A DNA stretch of 64,000 bases from Rhopalosiphum padi (lineage: Eukaryota > Arthropoda > Insecta > Hemiptera > Aphididae), in NCBI RefSeq assembly GCF_020882245.1, contig NC_083599.1, forward strand, positions 80,595,422 to 80,659,421, written 5' to 3'. Below are positions 11,101 through 23,292 of the stretch, piece after piece. The first letter of the stretch is position 1; every line of letters starts with the position of its first letter. The translations under genes were made by a program, and so were the position numbers. The notes beneath the pieces were generated by a model. The model was not told where the DNA came from. It worked only from the letters and a program-made list of their open reading frames with translations, and ran no database searches.

Positions 11101-11396
11101 GATAAATGATGTGAAAAATACTCATGACTCAATCGTCAAGAAGGCAATTATACAGTCTCACCGTACAACCGTAGATTTTAATTGTGAGGTCTATTATTGA
11201 AGAAATTAATTCCGAAAAAAGAATCCAAAGTTTTCTAGTTATCAACAACACCAATTACATATTGGAAACACCGCTCAAAGCAGTTGATACATGTTTTAAA
11301 TCGTTCTTTACATTGAACTATAAATATACAGTCGACGGAGAACCAGTATTGGCCATTAAAAAAAAAAATAATTTTCGAAATAAACACAAACACTGA
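11101..11396 (+). pseudogene. C-terminal fragment of an uncharacterised repetitive-element protein
   Basis: A short open stretch (about 70 codons from 11184) contains ETPLKAVDTCFKSFFTLNYKY, which resembles the last segment of transposon-associated proteins I remember from aphids. There is no start context and no upstream exons, and downstream is AT-rich. Probably a dead terminal exon. The opposite-strand ORF at 11235-11429 is a shadow. Confidence 0.3.
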
Positions 11397-11974
11397 TAAA
11401 TGTTTTTCACAAATGGATACAATTATCAATGATTTACGTCATTTGTAATTAAATATACATATTATGTATATCTATTGAAGATATTGTTAATGTATCTCCT
11501 ACTTGTTATTGTACACTTGTTAATGGAGACTACATGATACCATTTAGAAACTTAACATTTAACATAATTGTAGTAAACCCAATACACTTGTATTGTGTTA
11601 ACTTATTATTAGTGTAGAAAACACATTAATTTAGCATTTTTCCTTATGTGAAGGTATAAAGGTTAATAAGTATAATTAATAATTTTCTTTACCCTATTAT
11701 AAAATACAATAAATTGATATATGTAGTGAACTGTATATTTAAACTATATAAGGAACCAGTTGCAATAGTTTACAATAAATATAAATAATATAAAGTAAAT
11801 AAATAAATAACGTTCAATAAATAATAATAATATGATTGACTATAATAGTGTAACAATTGTTAACAAGACAAGCAAGTTATATGATATTACAATAGGAATT
11901 TATCATAGAACCCAAATAATAATCTATAATAATTATACAACAATATGTTGGCCCTAAACGGCACAACCAACAGT
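11397..11974. other. AT-rich spacer, no gene seen
   Basis: Low-complexity AAT-rich sequence around 11780-11830; no coding or repeat structure could be supported. The minus-strand ORF at 11887-12102 is out of frame with the Cys-rich ORF and is judged a shadow. Confidence 0.4.
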
Positions 11975-12673
11975 TTAATGACAACTAAATAATACCATAA
12001 TTTTTTCGGTTGGTAAATATCCTTTGAAGCCATTGAGAATTTCACGTAATGAAAATTGACATTGATCTTCATTGTTTTCAATATAGTTACACACAAAATC
12101 AAAGGCAGCTGTTACTTCAACGTTTTCTTGTCGACCTTTGAAGCTTTGCCGAGTGGAAATACGTTTAAAAAATTGTTTACCGCAAGCACCATGATATCTA
12201 CCTTCAGCTGCAACAAGATCTGACACATTACCAATACGGAGTATAACATCACTGCCCCATTTATCATTTCTGTTCCTTGCAGTTTCCAAAAGACTATCCT
12301 TGAAAACAAGTGTTTCAACACAATGAACCCAATCACGTTTTTGGACAGTTTTTTTGATTTCTTTTTTTAAAAACTCGTCAGATGCATCCTCCTCGCATAA
12401 CAAACATTTGTGTTTAAAGTCAAAAAATGGAATAACTAACCTGCGAGTGTTTTTGGTAGTGGTCAAATTTTTAGCGATATTGTTTTCTTTCACATACGAT
12501 TTACGGCAGTTGCAATGAACAGTCACAAACCAACGTCCCTCTAAAAAATGATGTTTTCCATCTTTTCGACGTTTACTACTATCTATAAGTGTCTTCAATC
12601 CACGCTCTTTGACAACTACACTTTCTTTGTTGGATAAAAAATCATCACAAATAAAACAAGTAGAATCGGCCAT
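11975..12673 (-). CDS. Cys-rich protein of an unnamed repetitive family, probably C-terminally truncated
   Basis: An open frame of 232 codons from ATG at 12673. Features: an N-terminal CFICDDFL pair, VTVHCNCRKSYV near residue 52, CLLCEEDA near residue 92, a WGSDVILRIG block, then AEGRYHGACGKQFF (Cys/His) near residue 160 and a CQFSLREILNGFKGYLP segment near residue 205. The ordered Cys and His residues suggest zinc-stabilised modules. Similar N-termini are, from memory, very repetitive in aphid and cnidarian genomes, where a longer protein follows; here the frame ends after EKIMVLFSCH, so the rest appears lost. I cannot name the element superfamily. Confidence 0.6.
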   Translation of the reverse strand: MADSTCFICDDFLSNKESVVVKERGLKTLIDSSKRRKDGKHHFLEGRWFVTVHCNCRKSYVKENNIAKNLTTTKNTRRLVIPFFDFKHKCLLCEEDASDEFLKKEIKKTVQKRDWVHCVETLVFKDSLLETARNRNDKWGSDVILRIGNVSDLVAAEGRYHGACGKQFFKRISTRQSFKGRQENVEVTAAFDFVCNYIENNEDQCQFSLREILNGFKGYLPTEKIMVLFSCH

Positions 12674-13072
12674 TTTATTAGCACTAGTGAAAATAAAATA
12701 CGATCACAGTGGAATAAGTACAAAAAATAAGTACAAACACACGAATACAGAAACGAACACAACGCACATACAACGAATACAGAGGAACGCGCGCGAAGAC
12801 GTACGTATCGGCTCGGAAGTATACGTAAAACTGAAATTGGATGGCATTTGTGTATACACTACACACTATGTATAATTCCATACGAATAAAATAAAACTGT
12901 GTATAAACCACTGTAGGCTATGGTTCAGTAAAACGGTCTTATCGGAGTATCGGACCGGTCACCAATAGAAGGCGAGCAGAGGGTCGAATATAACACATTA
13001 ACACAATAGATATTGCCAGCTGCATTCCAGACAGCTTCACAGCACATCTATTGTATATGAGACTCCACAGTC

Positions 13073-13104
<32 letters not shown>

Positions 13105-13829
13105 TACACGCACATCTTCAAAACTGGCATTAGTAGTTACTACAAACATAATACATTAAATTTGTGTTCATTTGAAAAATAAATGTTTAGTATTAATATT
13201 ATTATTTAATTGCATTATATTATTTTCTTAGTAACTATACTCATAGTATTATAACTATATTTACTAGTAGGTATAAAAGAGTAAATATTTATTGGTTTTT
13301 TTCACGAATTTGTTACAAACGTATTGCAACGCCTACATTTGTAACCGGAGATTTGAGAGTCAAATATCAAAATGTATTATTGACCTTGATACTTACTCAA
13401 AATAATTGAAAATAACACTGTTCGATGTAAAATTACAATTTCTACAAATTGTAAAGTATGACTTTTTGTCGTAAAATTGACGAATTTCAAAAAAAATATA
13501 AAAAAAACTTCAAAAAACGTACTTTTTAACGTCACCTATGAACCTTAATATTTGACTGAACTCATTATTTTTGGACTTCATTTTGTAGAGAATTAAGCGC
13601 TCTATATTTTAGACTTGATTACATTTTTTCATAAAACTTATAGTTTTTGAATAATTATCGATAAACTAAAAAAACTCCGATTTTGGAGCTGTTTTTTCAA
13701 GATGGCGGCCAACGCCGACCTCGGAGGTGGGGAAAAAACATGTTCCCCTAACACTAGACTTATACTTAAGCAATTAAAACGATTTCCAGCTTTCCACTAA
13801 TTAATTCCGAATTCGAACCTAATTTGACT
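12674..13829. other. non-coding, contains a CA microsatellite
   Basis: 12690-12930 is the upstream region of the Cys-rich ORF; small ORFs here come from repeated acaaacaca-like words. 13260-13740 has a T-rich stretch followed by a GC-richer block (aagatggcggccaacgccg near 13700) of the type seen in dispersed repeats. No gene is supported. Confidence 0.4.
13078..13112. repeat. (CA)n microsatellite
   Basis: A run of CA dinucleotides, slightly interrupted at its edges by tacaca and tacacg. Confidence 0.9.
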
Positions 13830-14360
13830 GGCCTAATTGTGCAGGTGTATAATTTAAGTTAGCTACTTTTGTATTCCTGTAATTTAATAAATAAAGTTCT
13901 ACACCATGTTCCTCTTCTCTGATTTTTTGTAACATTTTTTTCGCTATTCCAACATACTTTTTGGGTAATGACTCGAGGTTGTGATCTCAAAGTCACATTC
14001 CTTTGCAAATTTGTAAAATTGTCTACTCCCGAAGGGCATATTATCAGATATAATCTCCAAAGGTATACCAAATATACAAAGCAGTGATTCTAATTTGGAA
14101 ATTATTGTTGGTGCATCTTTATGGTTAATTTTTTTTATTTCAAGACAACGCGAATAATAGTCTATTACTATCAAGTATGATATATCCCTATACTCTGTTA
14201 TATCCATTCCAATTTTTATTAAAGGCCCATGTGGTATTTTATGATTTAACAGATTTTGTTTTATTTGAGATCTTTTGAATTTATTACAGATCATACAATC
14301 CTCTGTTAAATTAATAATATCTGAATTAATCCCTGGCCAATAAAAAATATTTTTAGCCAA
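13830..14360 (-). pseudogene. gypsy-like integrase (truncated)
   Basis: CMICNKF completes an HHCC finger, followed by the catalytic core: IGMDITEY (first Asp), IPLEIISDNMPFGS (second Asp) and, in a shifted frame near 13925, the region where the Glu is expected. The frame changes at about 13940 and a shifted reading continues to NYRNTKVANLNYTPAQLG at about 13830, a typical end of the integrase core. Confidence 0.8.
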
Positions 14361-14540
14361 AAACTTTTGTTTGTCTGGACTTAAATGTGTTTCATGTAAC
14401 AGTTCCAGGACTGATTTTCTTAAGCTCTTAGGTATTATTATTTTGTTATTAAAATATGTATACTAATTTATTATCTACTGTGACATAATTTCTTATGTTT
14501 TAAAAATGCTTTATGTCCCCAATTAATTTTTTATTTATAT

Positions 14541-15164
14541 TTATTGGCCAACCTTCATTGTATATCTGACAACTTTATTTAATACTTCATCGTCCTGAGT
14601 CCCATTCTGATATAATTTTTGTTTTTCATCAGACATAACTAGCTCAGGAGCTTTATTCACAGTATGCACTACCTCAGTCATATCAATATCATCAATATTG
14701 TGCCTTTGGATTATAATTCTAGATAATAGATCAGCAATGAATAATTTTGCTCCTGGAACATATTCTAATTTAAAAATATATAATAATTTTAATCTTAATC
14801 TCTTTAGCCTATTATTTTTAATTTTATCTATAGTTTTTTTTATTAATGAGACCAGAGGTAAATGATCATTGTTTATAATTATTTTTTGACCATACACTTA
14901 GTTGTGAAATTTAGAAAGAGCAAAAGTTATAGAGAAAAGTTCCTTTTCTATTTGAGCACAATTAGTTTCTGTTTCCGTTAAGGACCTAGGCGCATAAATA
15001 AGCTTACAATCTTGTAGTAAGCAACTTCCCAATGCATCTTTGGAACTATCACATTGTAATACTATTTGCTTTTTAATATCAAAGTTATTGAGCATTGACG
15101 ACTCTGAGATTAAAGTTTTAATTTTGTTAAATATTTCTGTATGCCTATTTGTCCATTGCCACAA
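14541..15164 (-). pseudogene. gypsy-like RNase H domain
   Basis: IVLQCDSSKDALGSCLLQ gives the first RNase H Asp and QIEKELFSITFALSKF the Glu. A stop at 14898-14900 interrupts the domain before QKIIINNDHLPLVSLI, where the third acidic residue appears. The tether continues to 14541. Confidence 0.8.
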
Positions 15165-15168
15165 TATT

Positions 15169-16026
15169 TTATTTTTTAATAATTCCCTTATTAGTGACCT
15201 CAGTTCCGCTAAATTTGGAATAAATTGTCTGACATAATTTATTACACCTAATATGCTCAGTTATTCGATCATTATCAGGCCTCATACCATTTTTTGAAAA
15301 TAATAAACCCAGATATTTAACCTCATTTTCATAATATTGAATTTTGTCAGGATTAAATTTAATATTAAATTGTTTTGCTCTGTTTATCACTTCTTTAACT
15401 GTTTCATCCATTTCTTTTTTGGTATTTTTAACACACAATATGTCATCAAAGTATACATTTTACTTACATTTTTTATATCCCCAAAATATTTATTTACTAG
15501 TTTCTGAAATATCTCCGGGATTGACGCTAATCCAAATGGCGCTCTTAAAAAATTTAAAACAACAATATGGGTTGCTGAATGTACAATAGTTGCTAGACTC
15601 TACATCCAACTTTATATGATAAAATGCATCTTTGATATCGAATACACAAAAAATATTTTTATTGTTTAATTTAGGAGTTATTTCTTCTAATGTAGGTACA
15701 GGGTAAATTTCTCGCACAATGTGCTTGTTTAGTTCATTTGGGTCTATACAAATTCTTAGGGTTTTATTAGGTTTTTCAACTATTACAATATTGTTAACCC
15801 ATTCTAATGGTTCGTTAACAGGTTGTATTATTTCTTTATCAGTCAATAATTTTAAAGTTTCACCTAATCCTTTTTTTATAGATAGTGGTACCCTCCGAGG
15901 AGTGTTTTCTACTGGTCTGACACCTTCAGTTAATTTGATTATCATTACATCCGGAAAAGTACCTATTCCTTCAAAGATGTCTTTATTTTCTTTTATAAAA
16001 TTATCAAGTTCACTTGAACATTTCAC
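15169..16026 (-). pseudogene. gypsy-like reverse transcriptase (frameshifted)
   Basis: The fingers/palm region is open from 16026 to 15490 with PRRVPLSIKKGLGE, NIVIVEKPNKTLRICID and FCVFDIKDAFYHI (motif A). The frame breaks near 15560, just after the motif B area. The active-site box VYFDDILC is in the next frame near 15435-15455, followed by the connection region (VKYLGLLFSKNGMRPD) down to 15169. At least one frameshift separates motif A from the YxDD box. Confidence 0.85.
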
Positions 16027-16224
16027 ATTTACTTTATTTATCTTTTTAATTAAGTTTAATGTTATACAAATGTTTAAACCTAATATTGGGACACAATTTA
16101 TTTTATCTAATATGATGAATTTTACATCAATCTTAATTTCTTTAGTTCTGCATTCTAAGGTAACCTACTATATCCAGTACCTACTGGATTTAGCTTATAT
16201 CCACCATATGACTCTATTTTAACT

Positions 16225-16840
16225 TTAGTTTTTTTTTATTTCCTCTTTATTTTTAAGCTTTTTGTACATATTTAATGGTAATATGTTAGTCTCTGCTCCA
16301 GAATTTAATTGAAAATTTATGTCAATACCATTAACAAAAATAGTTTGAAACCATTTTTTCTCTTTAATTTTATCATTTTTAATTTGGTTAATTGCAATAG
16401 TATAATTTTCATCATTATCACTATCAGATTCATTTTTTACTGTAGTGATTATATTTTGCTTGTAAGAAAACTTTTTACTTATTTTGTTATTAAAATTCTT
16501 TTTTACCTTATTAGTTTTTGGAGCAGAGTCTACCTTAGTTTTACACATACTAGAAAAATGATTTGATAACTTACATTTGTTACAAATTTTACCGTAAGCT
16601 GGACATCTATTTATTGAGTGAGTTGTTCTACACCTGGTACAGTTGTTGATTTGTTCTTTTAATTTGATTCACTTCAGTTGTTTTCTCCAGTTCTTTGCAA
16701 TTTTTTTCTACAGCTTCAACAGATTGACAAAACGCTATTACCTTTTCGATTATCATATCTTCTCTTAATAATCGTTCCAATGTGTCACGACTTTGTATTC
16801 TCAACACTATTTGAGTTTTGAGTAGTTTGGTTTAGTAGAT
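16225..16840 (-). pseudogene. gypsy-like gag end and aspartic protease
   Basis: Upstream on the minus strand (16840-16680) lies a gag-like stretch with RIQSRDTLERLLRED. A zinc-knuckle pair follows (16640-16555): CTRCRTTHSINRC and CNKCKLSNHFSSMC, the second a clean CX2CX4HX4C. The protease lies in the open frame 16548-16225, with FQLNSGAETNILP where active retroviral-type proteases have D-T/S-G. The catalytic Asp therefore appears changed to Asn, which would inactivate it. Confidence 0.75.
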
Positions 16841-17890
16841 ATTGGAGTTGTCACGAGGTTTAGTTTGTGTCATGATGTTATCATGACAGTGATACCACAC
16901 ATTATGTATTCAATATTTGTTCAAATTTAATTTAATTAACAAATGTATTTTACTGGACGTATTTACTTTATTTATCACAACAAAATTTTAAACAGCTCAA
17001 GCACCTCACTATGGAAGAAGTTTTATTTAATGTGATAATGCAAATTGTAAAAAGGAAGTTTAAAAAGTAAAAGTTAACAGAAGAAAATTGTCAACATTGC
17101 TACAAATTTGTCTTTAATGAAATAGTGGCGTAATCGTTCTCTTTTGTGCACAACGTCTTCCGAAGAAAATTTCACTTTCCATTCTCTTCAAGGACCAAGT
17201 TTTGTGTTCCGTTTCTATTTCACCGTTACTATCTAATTTTCTTTATCCAGTACGCGAGTGATCCACTTCAAAAATATGTGTGCCTTCCACATTATGGGCT
17301 AGGCATCAACCAGGGCGCCTCGGCGGGCGAGAAGCCGGCGTTAAACATAAATTCATCTCAAGCCACTTCTATGTCGTCGTAATGTATATCAACCACGTGT
17401 ATCACGAACAAACCCCCCTAAATTCCCAAATTTGTTTATTACCCTAAATGTATATTATTAGTTTATTAACTGTCGTATATATGTGCAACGATACCACGGC
17501 CAATTATTAATATTATATTATCTATATCAGATATCGCCGCCGGTCGTTGGTTCGTTGCATAACATTTGATATTTATATTTGTTGCGAATTCACTGATACC
17601 CCCGGTCCTCTGACTCTATCGCGCCTGGTCATTGCCGAACGTCAATGACCTCAGTGTGCTTGTGGCAGCGTTAACCATCCCGGCCGATACGCGCTCGTCC
17701 GCCGTGCGATCGGTTGTTTTTTGTTATTGATATTGTGTGCGTGATCGCCGTGCGTTATATTTTATTGGATTTCGAACGTTTTTTTGAGCTAGTGCTGCGA
17801 GCTGCTCATCCGCCGTACGCACCGTGTGCCGTTTTTTGTATATTTGTCCGCTGTAGGAAACCGTTGTCCATATCGACGTAATCGTGTGCA
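16841..17890. other. non-coding sequence left of the 17899 hAT, possibly LTR
   Basis: AT-rich to about 17250, then a markedly GC-richer stretch (17280-17880) with many CG dinucleotides. With the hAT removed, this stretch joins 21590-22802, which ends in a primer-binding-site-like motif, so it may be the U3/R part of an LTR. No ORF is supported; the 78-codon ORF at 17146 is not recognisable. Confidence 0.35.
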
Positions 17891-17898
17891 CTTATGGA

Positions 17899-20800
17899 CA
17901 GTGGCGGTTATAACTGACTTTTAAGGGGGGGGGCGGAAATTATAATAATCATAGGACACTAATGAGTCGTTGGAGAGCCCATAATTTTCCCCCAATATTT
18001 TGAAATAGGTAACGCAAATACTTCAAATAGAACAAACATTTTTTATTATACATAGTATATTATGAAATTATCCAAAATAGGTTCACCTTGTACTTACAAT
18101 TAAATAAAAAAAATTTTAGTCACAGATGCACAGTTATTCAACCATTTTAATAATAAAAATCTACAATAAAAGCATATGTCTTTATTTTTGTTTAGCAAAA
18201 CGTGTAATAATATTTTCTATATCTATAAGAATATCTTTATGAATGTGAAGTAATGCTAGCCCGTTCAACCTTTCTTCGCCAATTGTTGACCTTAACCATG
18301 TTTTCAGCCTAATATAATTAGATTAAAAATAAAGTTAAAAATGTATAACAATTCTAATAAAATAATGATTTGGCTACTTAACAAATAATTAATAAAAGTA
18401 TTATGTGAATTATTTTTTTTGAATATTAATTTATGTTAAGTAAAGTTATATGATATTTTATGAATAATAGATAGGTACTAAAATTTAAATGAAAACTTAT
18501 AGTAGGTAAGTCATGTACCTACCTTCTGAGTGTTGAGAAACTGCGTTCTGCTGTCGCGACACTGATTGGTAGTGAACAAATAATAATCAGCATTTTATTT
18601 ATATTTGGAAATATAGATTCTGGACACATACTTAGAGCATCCAACCCATTAACTGGAATATTTTTTCCTAAAAAAATACATTTAAATTAAATTAAATTAT
18701 CAGTTAATTATTTTAAAATATATATTTTACCTTCCGTTTGAAGTCTATGCCATTTAGTAAACCACATATTTATTTCATTCTCTATGGCTTGTTCTGAAAC
18801 ATTTTGAAAGTATGTGTAATCTTTAGTCATTATTTCTATAATTTTTGCAAAATAGCCATTGTAGTCTTCAGTTTTCATTTTGACAACATATTTTGGTATA
18901 AGTTGTATTAATAAAGTAATATTTGAATTTTCCTTGCTTAAGAATCGGAAATCAAAATCTTCTAATACATTATCCAATAAAGGAATATAAATATTAATTC
19001 TATAATAATCAACAGGGTTGTTTGATGATGTAGCATTAACTCTATGTTTTTGATGTGCTATAATCCTGGGCAATTTAATATCAACATCAAGTTTGTTTAG
19101 AATTAATTCACACTCCTTAAACATAGATTGAAATTTTTCACGATTTTGTCCAAGTATTAAGTATACATCTTTGATACATTCAGATGCAGCAACAATATCT
19201 TGATCTTTGCCTTGTAAAATTTTACTTATCGGAAAAGTAACAGCTAGTAAATTTGATAATAAAAAAAGAGAAAATATAAATTCACAATTACAAATAGCAG
19301 ATATCATCATTTTAGCTTTCGAAGAAGAAATATTATCCTGCCATCCAGATATTTTAGTTAAAGTGTTAATAATTTCAATTATTGATTCTTTAAAATGCAA
19401 TACACTGTCGTGCCTTTATCCATCGTGTTTTGCATAAATTATGTAATTTTCTATGGTTAGTCAAATGTTGTTGAAGAACGTAATTACGTTTGGCAGGTAT
19501 ATGAAAAAAAGAAGTAACTTCTTTTATTACTCCAACACAGTTGCGAATTGATTGTACAGTAGACGATTTTGAAATACTTAAATTTAAGGCGTGATTTGAG
19601 CAAGGACTATGTATTGCATTTTTAGCAATTTTTCTAATTTGTTGGACAGCGCCGCGGACTGCAGATATCATAACGGAACAGCCATCGGTCCCAATGCCTA
19701 CACAGTAATTTAAATCTAATTCTAATTCTTGCAATAGTTTTATGACTGTATTTCCCAAAAGTTCTCCAGTTAATTTAGGTTCCAATTTACTATTTAATAT
19801 TTCTTGAGGTTCATCGTTGTCTTCCAAATGAACATCTAATTGTTTATTATTAATTTTCGTTTATTATAAACATAGCTATGACAATCGATAAATGTTAAAA
19901 ATCTTTCATACGATTTTCCATGTAAAATATACCGAATAATTAAACACATTTGAGAAATGTTAGATAAGTCTGTGGTCTCATCAAATAGAATACTAAAATA
20001 TTTTGCTTCTTTTACTTCTAAAAGTATTAAATGTAATATTTCTAGTTTGCAACACTCGATTATTTCATTTTGCGTTAGTTTACTTATGTAAGTAGCTCTT
20101 TCACCAGTAGTTTTCAAATGATTTTTAAGTAAATGGTCACCAGCATCAATTCGAAACTTAAGAAGTTCTTTAAAGTTTCCTTGATTAATGACAGAATCAA
20201 CTTTTCCCCCATCTTCTTGATAAATAAAACCATCATCACGATGACCACGCAACGGTATATTTTGCTGGCCTAAGAAAACAATCGTTTTTATTATTGGTCG
20301 TAATCGTTCACGGTTATCTAATATTTGTTTTTTACGTTGATCATTTACTAAATTGATAACTTATTTTTCAGGATGATTGTAGGTATTCAAAAAGTCATTT
20401 GCTCGTTGTATATTATCTTTATGATAACCATTATCATTGTGTAATTCTAAAATACCATCTTTTCCTAATAGCTTTGCAAATTTAATTACTGGTTCAGTAA
20501 CCAAGCTTTTTAATTGCTCTGTTTTATGCATATCCCCTTTGTTTGAAGTTGAAAACAAAACACAAACCTTACAAAATAAACCAGACTTGATTTTTGAAAA
20601 TTCAATGTATGGAAACTTTTCAAAGTGATTTTTTCTTAAAAATCGTTTTTCCGATTTACCTTTTTTAGTATGAATTGAAAATGGATATTGAAAATCATTA
20701 CTAGGAACATTACTTCGTTGAAGGATGACTGATTTCGAATAATCATTTATAGCGTTAGTTTGAGTTATGAAATTTCCAATATCTAATTCAATATCATGAA

Positions 20801-21247
20801 GTTTTTCAATTTCTATTGGATTAATTAACTCACTTGTATCAAAACAATTCATATTTGTTGGATTTGAGATTGCAATGGTTTCTGACTCTTTTGTACCATC
20901 TTCATTAGATTGTAATTTACATTTTTTCTGAACACTTCCAAAATAACTAGTTATACGATTATTATTATTTGACGACATACTTAAACGAGTTATTATACGT
21001 AATAATAATAATACTATAACAGCACGATATAAATTATAAACACAGAGAACGTGAAATAAAGAACATAGACTGTGCAAGCGCAGAGTGCAGACACACTTAT
21101 AATGGGTTGTATACAACATAGTCAATATACCATAGTCCATACTATGAGTATACAGCGTTTATTATATTTTTAGATTTATATTAAAATTATCGTAATATCA
21201 GAATGGGAAATCCATTACATTATTGATATTATTCCTAGCAGCGAGCA

Positions 21248-21283
<36 letters not shown>

Positions 21284-21581
21284 ATACATATATAAACAAC
21301 GACGCGCCACGCGCGCGACGTTCCGAATAACATATTACGTAGTACGTACATATACTATAATAACAAAAATGAATAAAATGTACTACAATTATTTAAAAAT
21401 ATACCATATTATATTGCGCAAGACAACTTTACAAATTGCTGATACTATTTCTATAAATTAGAAACACAAAAAAATAGTACCATGATTAATGCTTCTTTCA
21501 ATAATTTATTATAAAAAAACACGGACCAAGGGGGGGGGGGGCAATCCACCTATCACCCCCCCCCCCTTATAACCGCCACTG
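17899..21581 (-). mobile_element. hAT transposon (ZMYM1-like), complete with 8-bp target duplication
   Basis: Ends are perfect 15-bp inverted repeats, cagtggcggttataa at 17899-17913 and ttataaccgccactg at 21567-21581, each followed inward by a G- or C-run. The 8-bp duplication cttatgga flanks both sides (17891-17898 and 21582-21589). Total 3683 bp with one gene on the minus strand. A TA microsatellite (about 21250-21280) lies inside the 5' region. Confidence 0.95.
18182..20978 (-). pseudogene. hAT transposase, ZMYM1-like (TTF finger, DUF4371, hAT-C), nearly complete
   Basis: Transposase of the 17899-21581 element. From ATG at 20978 (MSSNNNNRITSYFG): TTF-type finger region (FPYIEFSKIKSGLFCKVCVLF), then RGHRDDGFI, FSILFDETTDLSN (first catalytic Asp region), YCVGIGTDGCSVM (second) and SPCSNHALNLSIS. 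The last exons at 18667-18533 and 18308-18182 give the hAT-C block ATAERSFSTLRRLKTWLRS, so two introns (18532-18309 and 18730-18668) are supported by splice sites and phase. Defects: TAA at 20361-20363 in a continuous frame, and frameshifts near 19840 and 19420. With intact termini, it could still be moved by a related transposase. Confidence 0.9.
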
Positions 21582-21589
21582 CTTATGGA

Positions 21590-22802
21590 CTGGTAAGCCG
21601 CCCTGTTGCGTAACCCCCGTTCGTGCGTCCATAAGTTGGCACGTTGCGCGTTTATCTACAGCGGCAACAGTTCGCGAAATATTTGGTTATCAATAATTAT
21701 CTTATTATCAACAATACCCGGATCGGCGGCGAATACGACGGTGATACCAGCCGATAGCAGCCACCATATGTAAACAACATCATTGTTATTATTATTATTT
21801 TATATTATTGCTGTTACGGTGTTGTATTTTTTATATATATTTATATCATATGGGCGCCCAAGTATCATTGTGATATACCTTATTATTATTTATTGCAATA
21901 GTACGGCGGTGCTGTTGGGCCCGTCATTTTACATATTATTCATTGTTTTTATTTATATTTTATACTTCTTATTATAATATTTTCGGGTATAAGGAGTACC
22001 CTGTCCCCTTTGAGTTTGTGTTTGCGGTGCCTAGTGTACGTATATGAGTGTGAGTAGGTGACCGCGTTATATACACTTTTTTATTATACTTATTATATTT
22101 TTATTGAGTGTAGCCGAATCGGTCGACGTACCTCTGGGTCGACGGTGAGGGTTTGGTCTACATTAACAAAACAGCCTCCTGTCAATCCGTTACAATTTTA
22201 TATTTTATTACTTCATATCAACTCATATGATATTATATGCTATGTATATGATATCATTTGTTCCTATTATTTTATTATATTATATTATTTACCTGTGGTG
22301 CCAGCCATTTAATTTATAACTAAGAAATGTTGTATTATTATGGTTTACAATAACAAACACACAGTCCAAAATGGGAATTATTATTTATTATTATTATTAT
22401 TGTTATCTTAATAATTTTATGTGATACATGAGGGTTGTGACACTGAGGAATGTGGCTGTGTACTGGACTATTGGAAGGACAGTAGTCATTTGTACGGGGA
22501 CGTCCGAGGTATGTCGTTGCTCTGTGTGAGTAATTTTGTGTGTTGTTACGTCGTACTTGGTTTGTTAGTGAAATAAAAGGAACTAAAGGTGCTTCAGTCT
22601 ACGTTATATTTATTTTTTTTAACATTATTATCTTATTATGTTAAGAGTATAAAAAAAACTATACTACTATAGGCTCCGCCAACCTGCCCTCACCGGCATA
22701 CGTGGTTCGGCCTTTAAGACTTAAAGTTTAAGTCATGGATCTGTTATTCCCATAGATCCATGGGAGTAAAGTAAGCCCTAAGTTAGGCCGAAATGTCTCA
22801 CA
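21590..22802 (+). repeat. LTR-like sequence
   Basis: Non-coding and mixed composition, ending ...tgtctcaca directly before a tRNA-primer-like motif at 22803, the arrangement at the 3' end of a 5' LTR. The start and a second LTR copy were not found, so boundaries are approximate and the call is tentative. Short ORFs here are AT-rich noise. Confidence 0.4.
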
Positions 22803-22820
22803 TGGCGACCGTGACAGGAC
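22803..22820 (+). promoter_or_regulatory. candidate primer-binding site of an LTR retrotransposon
   Basis: tggcgaccgtgacaggac begins with TGG, the complement of a tRNA CCA end, and follows a CA dinucleotide. From memory this word is complementary to the 3' end of tRNA-Arg, used by some insect gypsy/BEL elements. Confidence 0.5.
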
Positions 22821-23292
22821 TTGTGTGATATTTGATATATATTTAATGTTGTTGTATTGCATTAAGATGCAAACCACCTGATATATTTTTTAAAAAAAAA
22901 GAAAAGAAATATATATATATATATAAATATAATCAAAGTAATTAATTTAATTAAGATTAAATTAAAATATATAATAATATCCTATTTAAATCCGTTCTTT
23001 TAAAAGCTGTTTTATAATTATTTCATCATTGGTATAAAAGAAGGAAAAAATGTTATATTATATGAGAAATTTATGTTATGCCTATCCAGGTAATTACCAA
23101 TTTAAAATTTGTTATACTAGTCCCCCCCTTTATGATTATTGTTATCCAAAGTGTTTTTACAGAAATGTTCCTGCGTTGTGTGCTAGTGTTTAGCGAGTGT
23201 TGGTGTATCCTGTCCATGAGTGACCAAGTGATGACCGGACCCTTGCCCACGACCAGTCAACTCCCTGGCCCCCCTTTTGGTATACTAATTAC
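22821..23292. other. leader of the LTR-like element, no gene seen
   Basis: AT-rich leader with a TA run near 22908. An ATG at 23050 opens about 43 codons, then stops. It may be the head of a lost gag gene and is cut off by the BED-finger hAT starting near 23293. Confidence 0.3.

Larger units (their letters stand above)
13830..16840 (-). mobile_element. Ty3/gypsy-like LTR retrotransposon remnant
   Basis: On the minus strand, gag zinc knuckles, protease, reverse transcriptase, RNase H and integrase follow in the gypsy order. LTRs were not found on either side and there is no envelope-like ORF, so this is an internal fragment. Stops and frameshifts occur in almost every domain. Confidence 0.85.

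Noticed and set aside
12609..13130. Small ORFs on both strands near the CA repeat
   Set aside because: Driven by simple repeats (acacac, gaataca); no conserved pattern.
13859..14071. 70-codon minus-strand ORF overlapping the integrase
   Set aside because: Out-of-frame shadow of the gypsy integrase; another frame carries the family motifs.
21783..22312. Hydrophobic ORFs suggesting small membrane proteins
   Set aside because: Leu/Ile/Tyr-rich products expected by chance from TTATTA-type sequence; no start context or homology.
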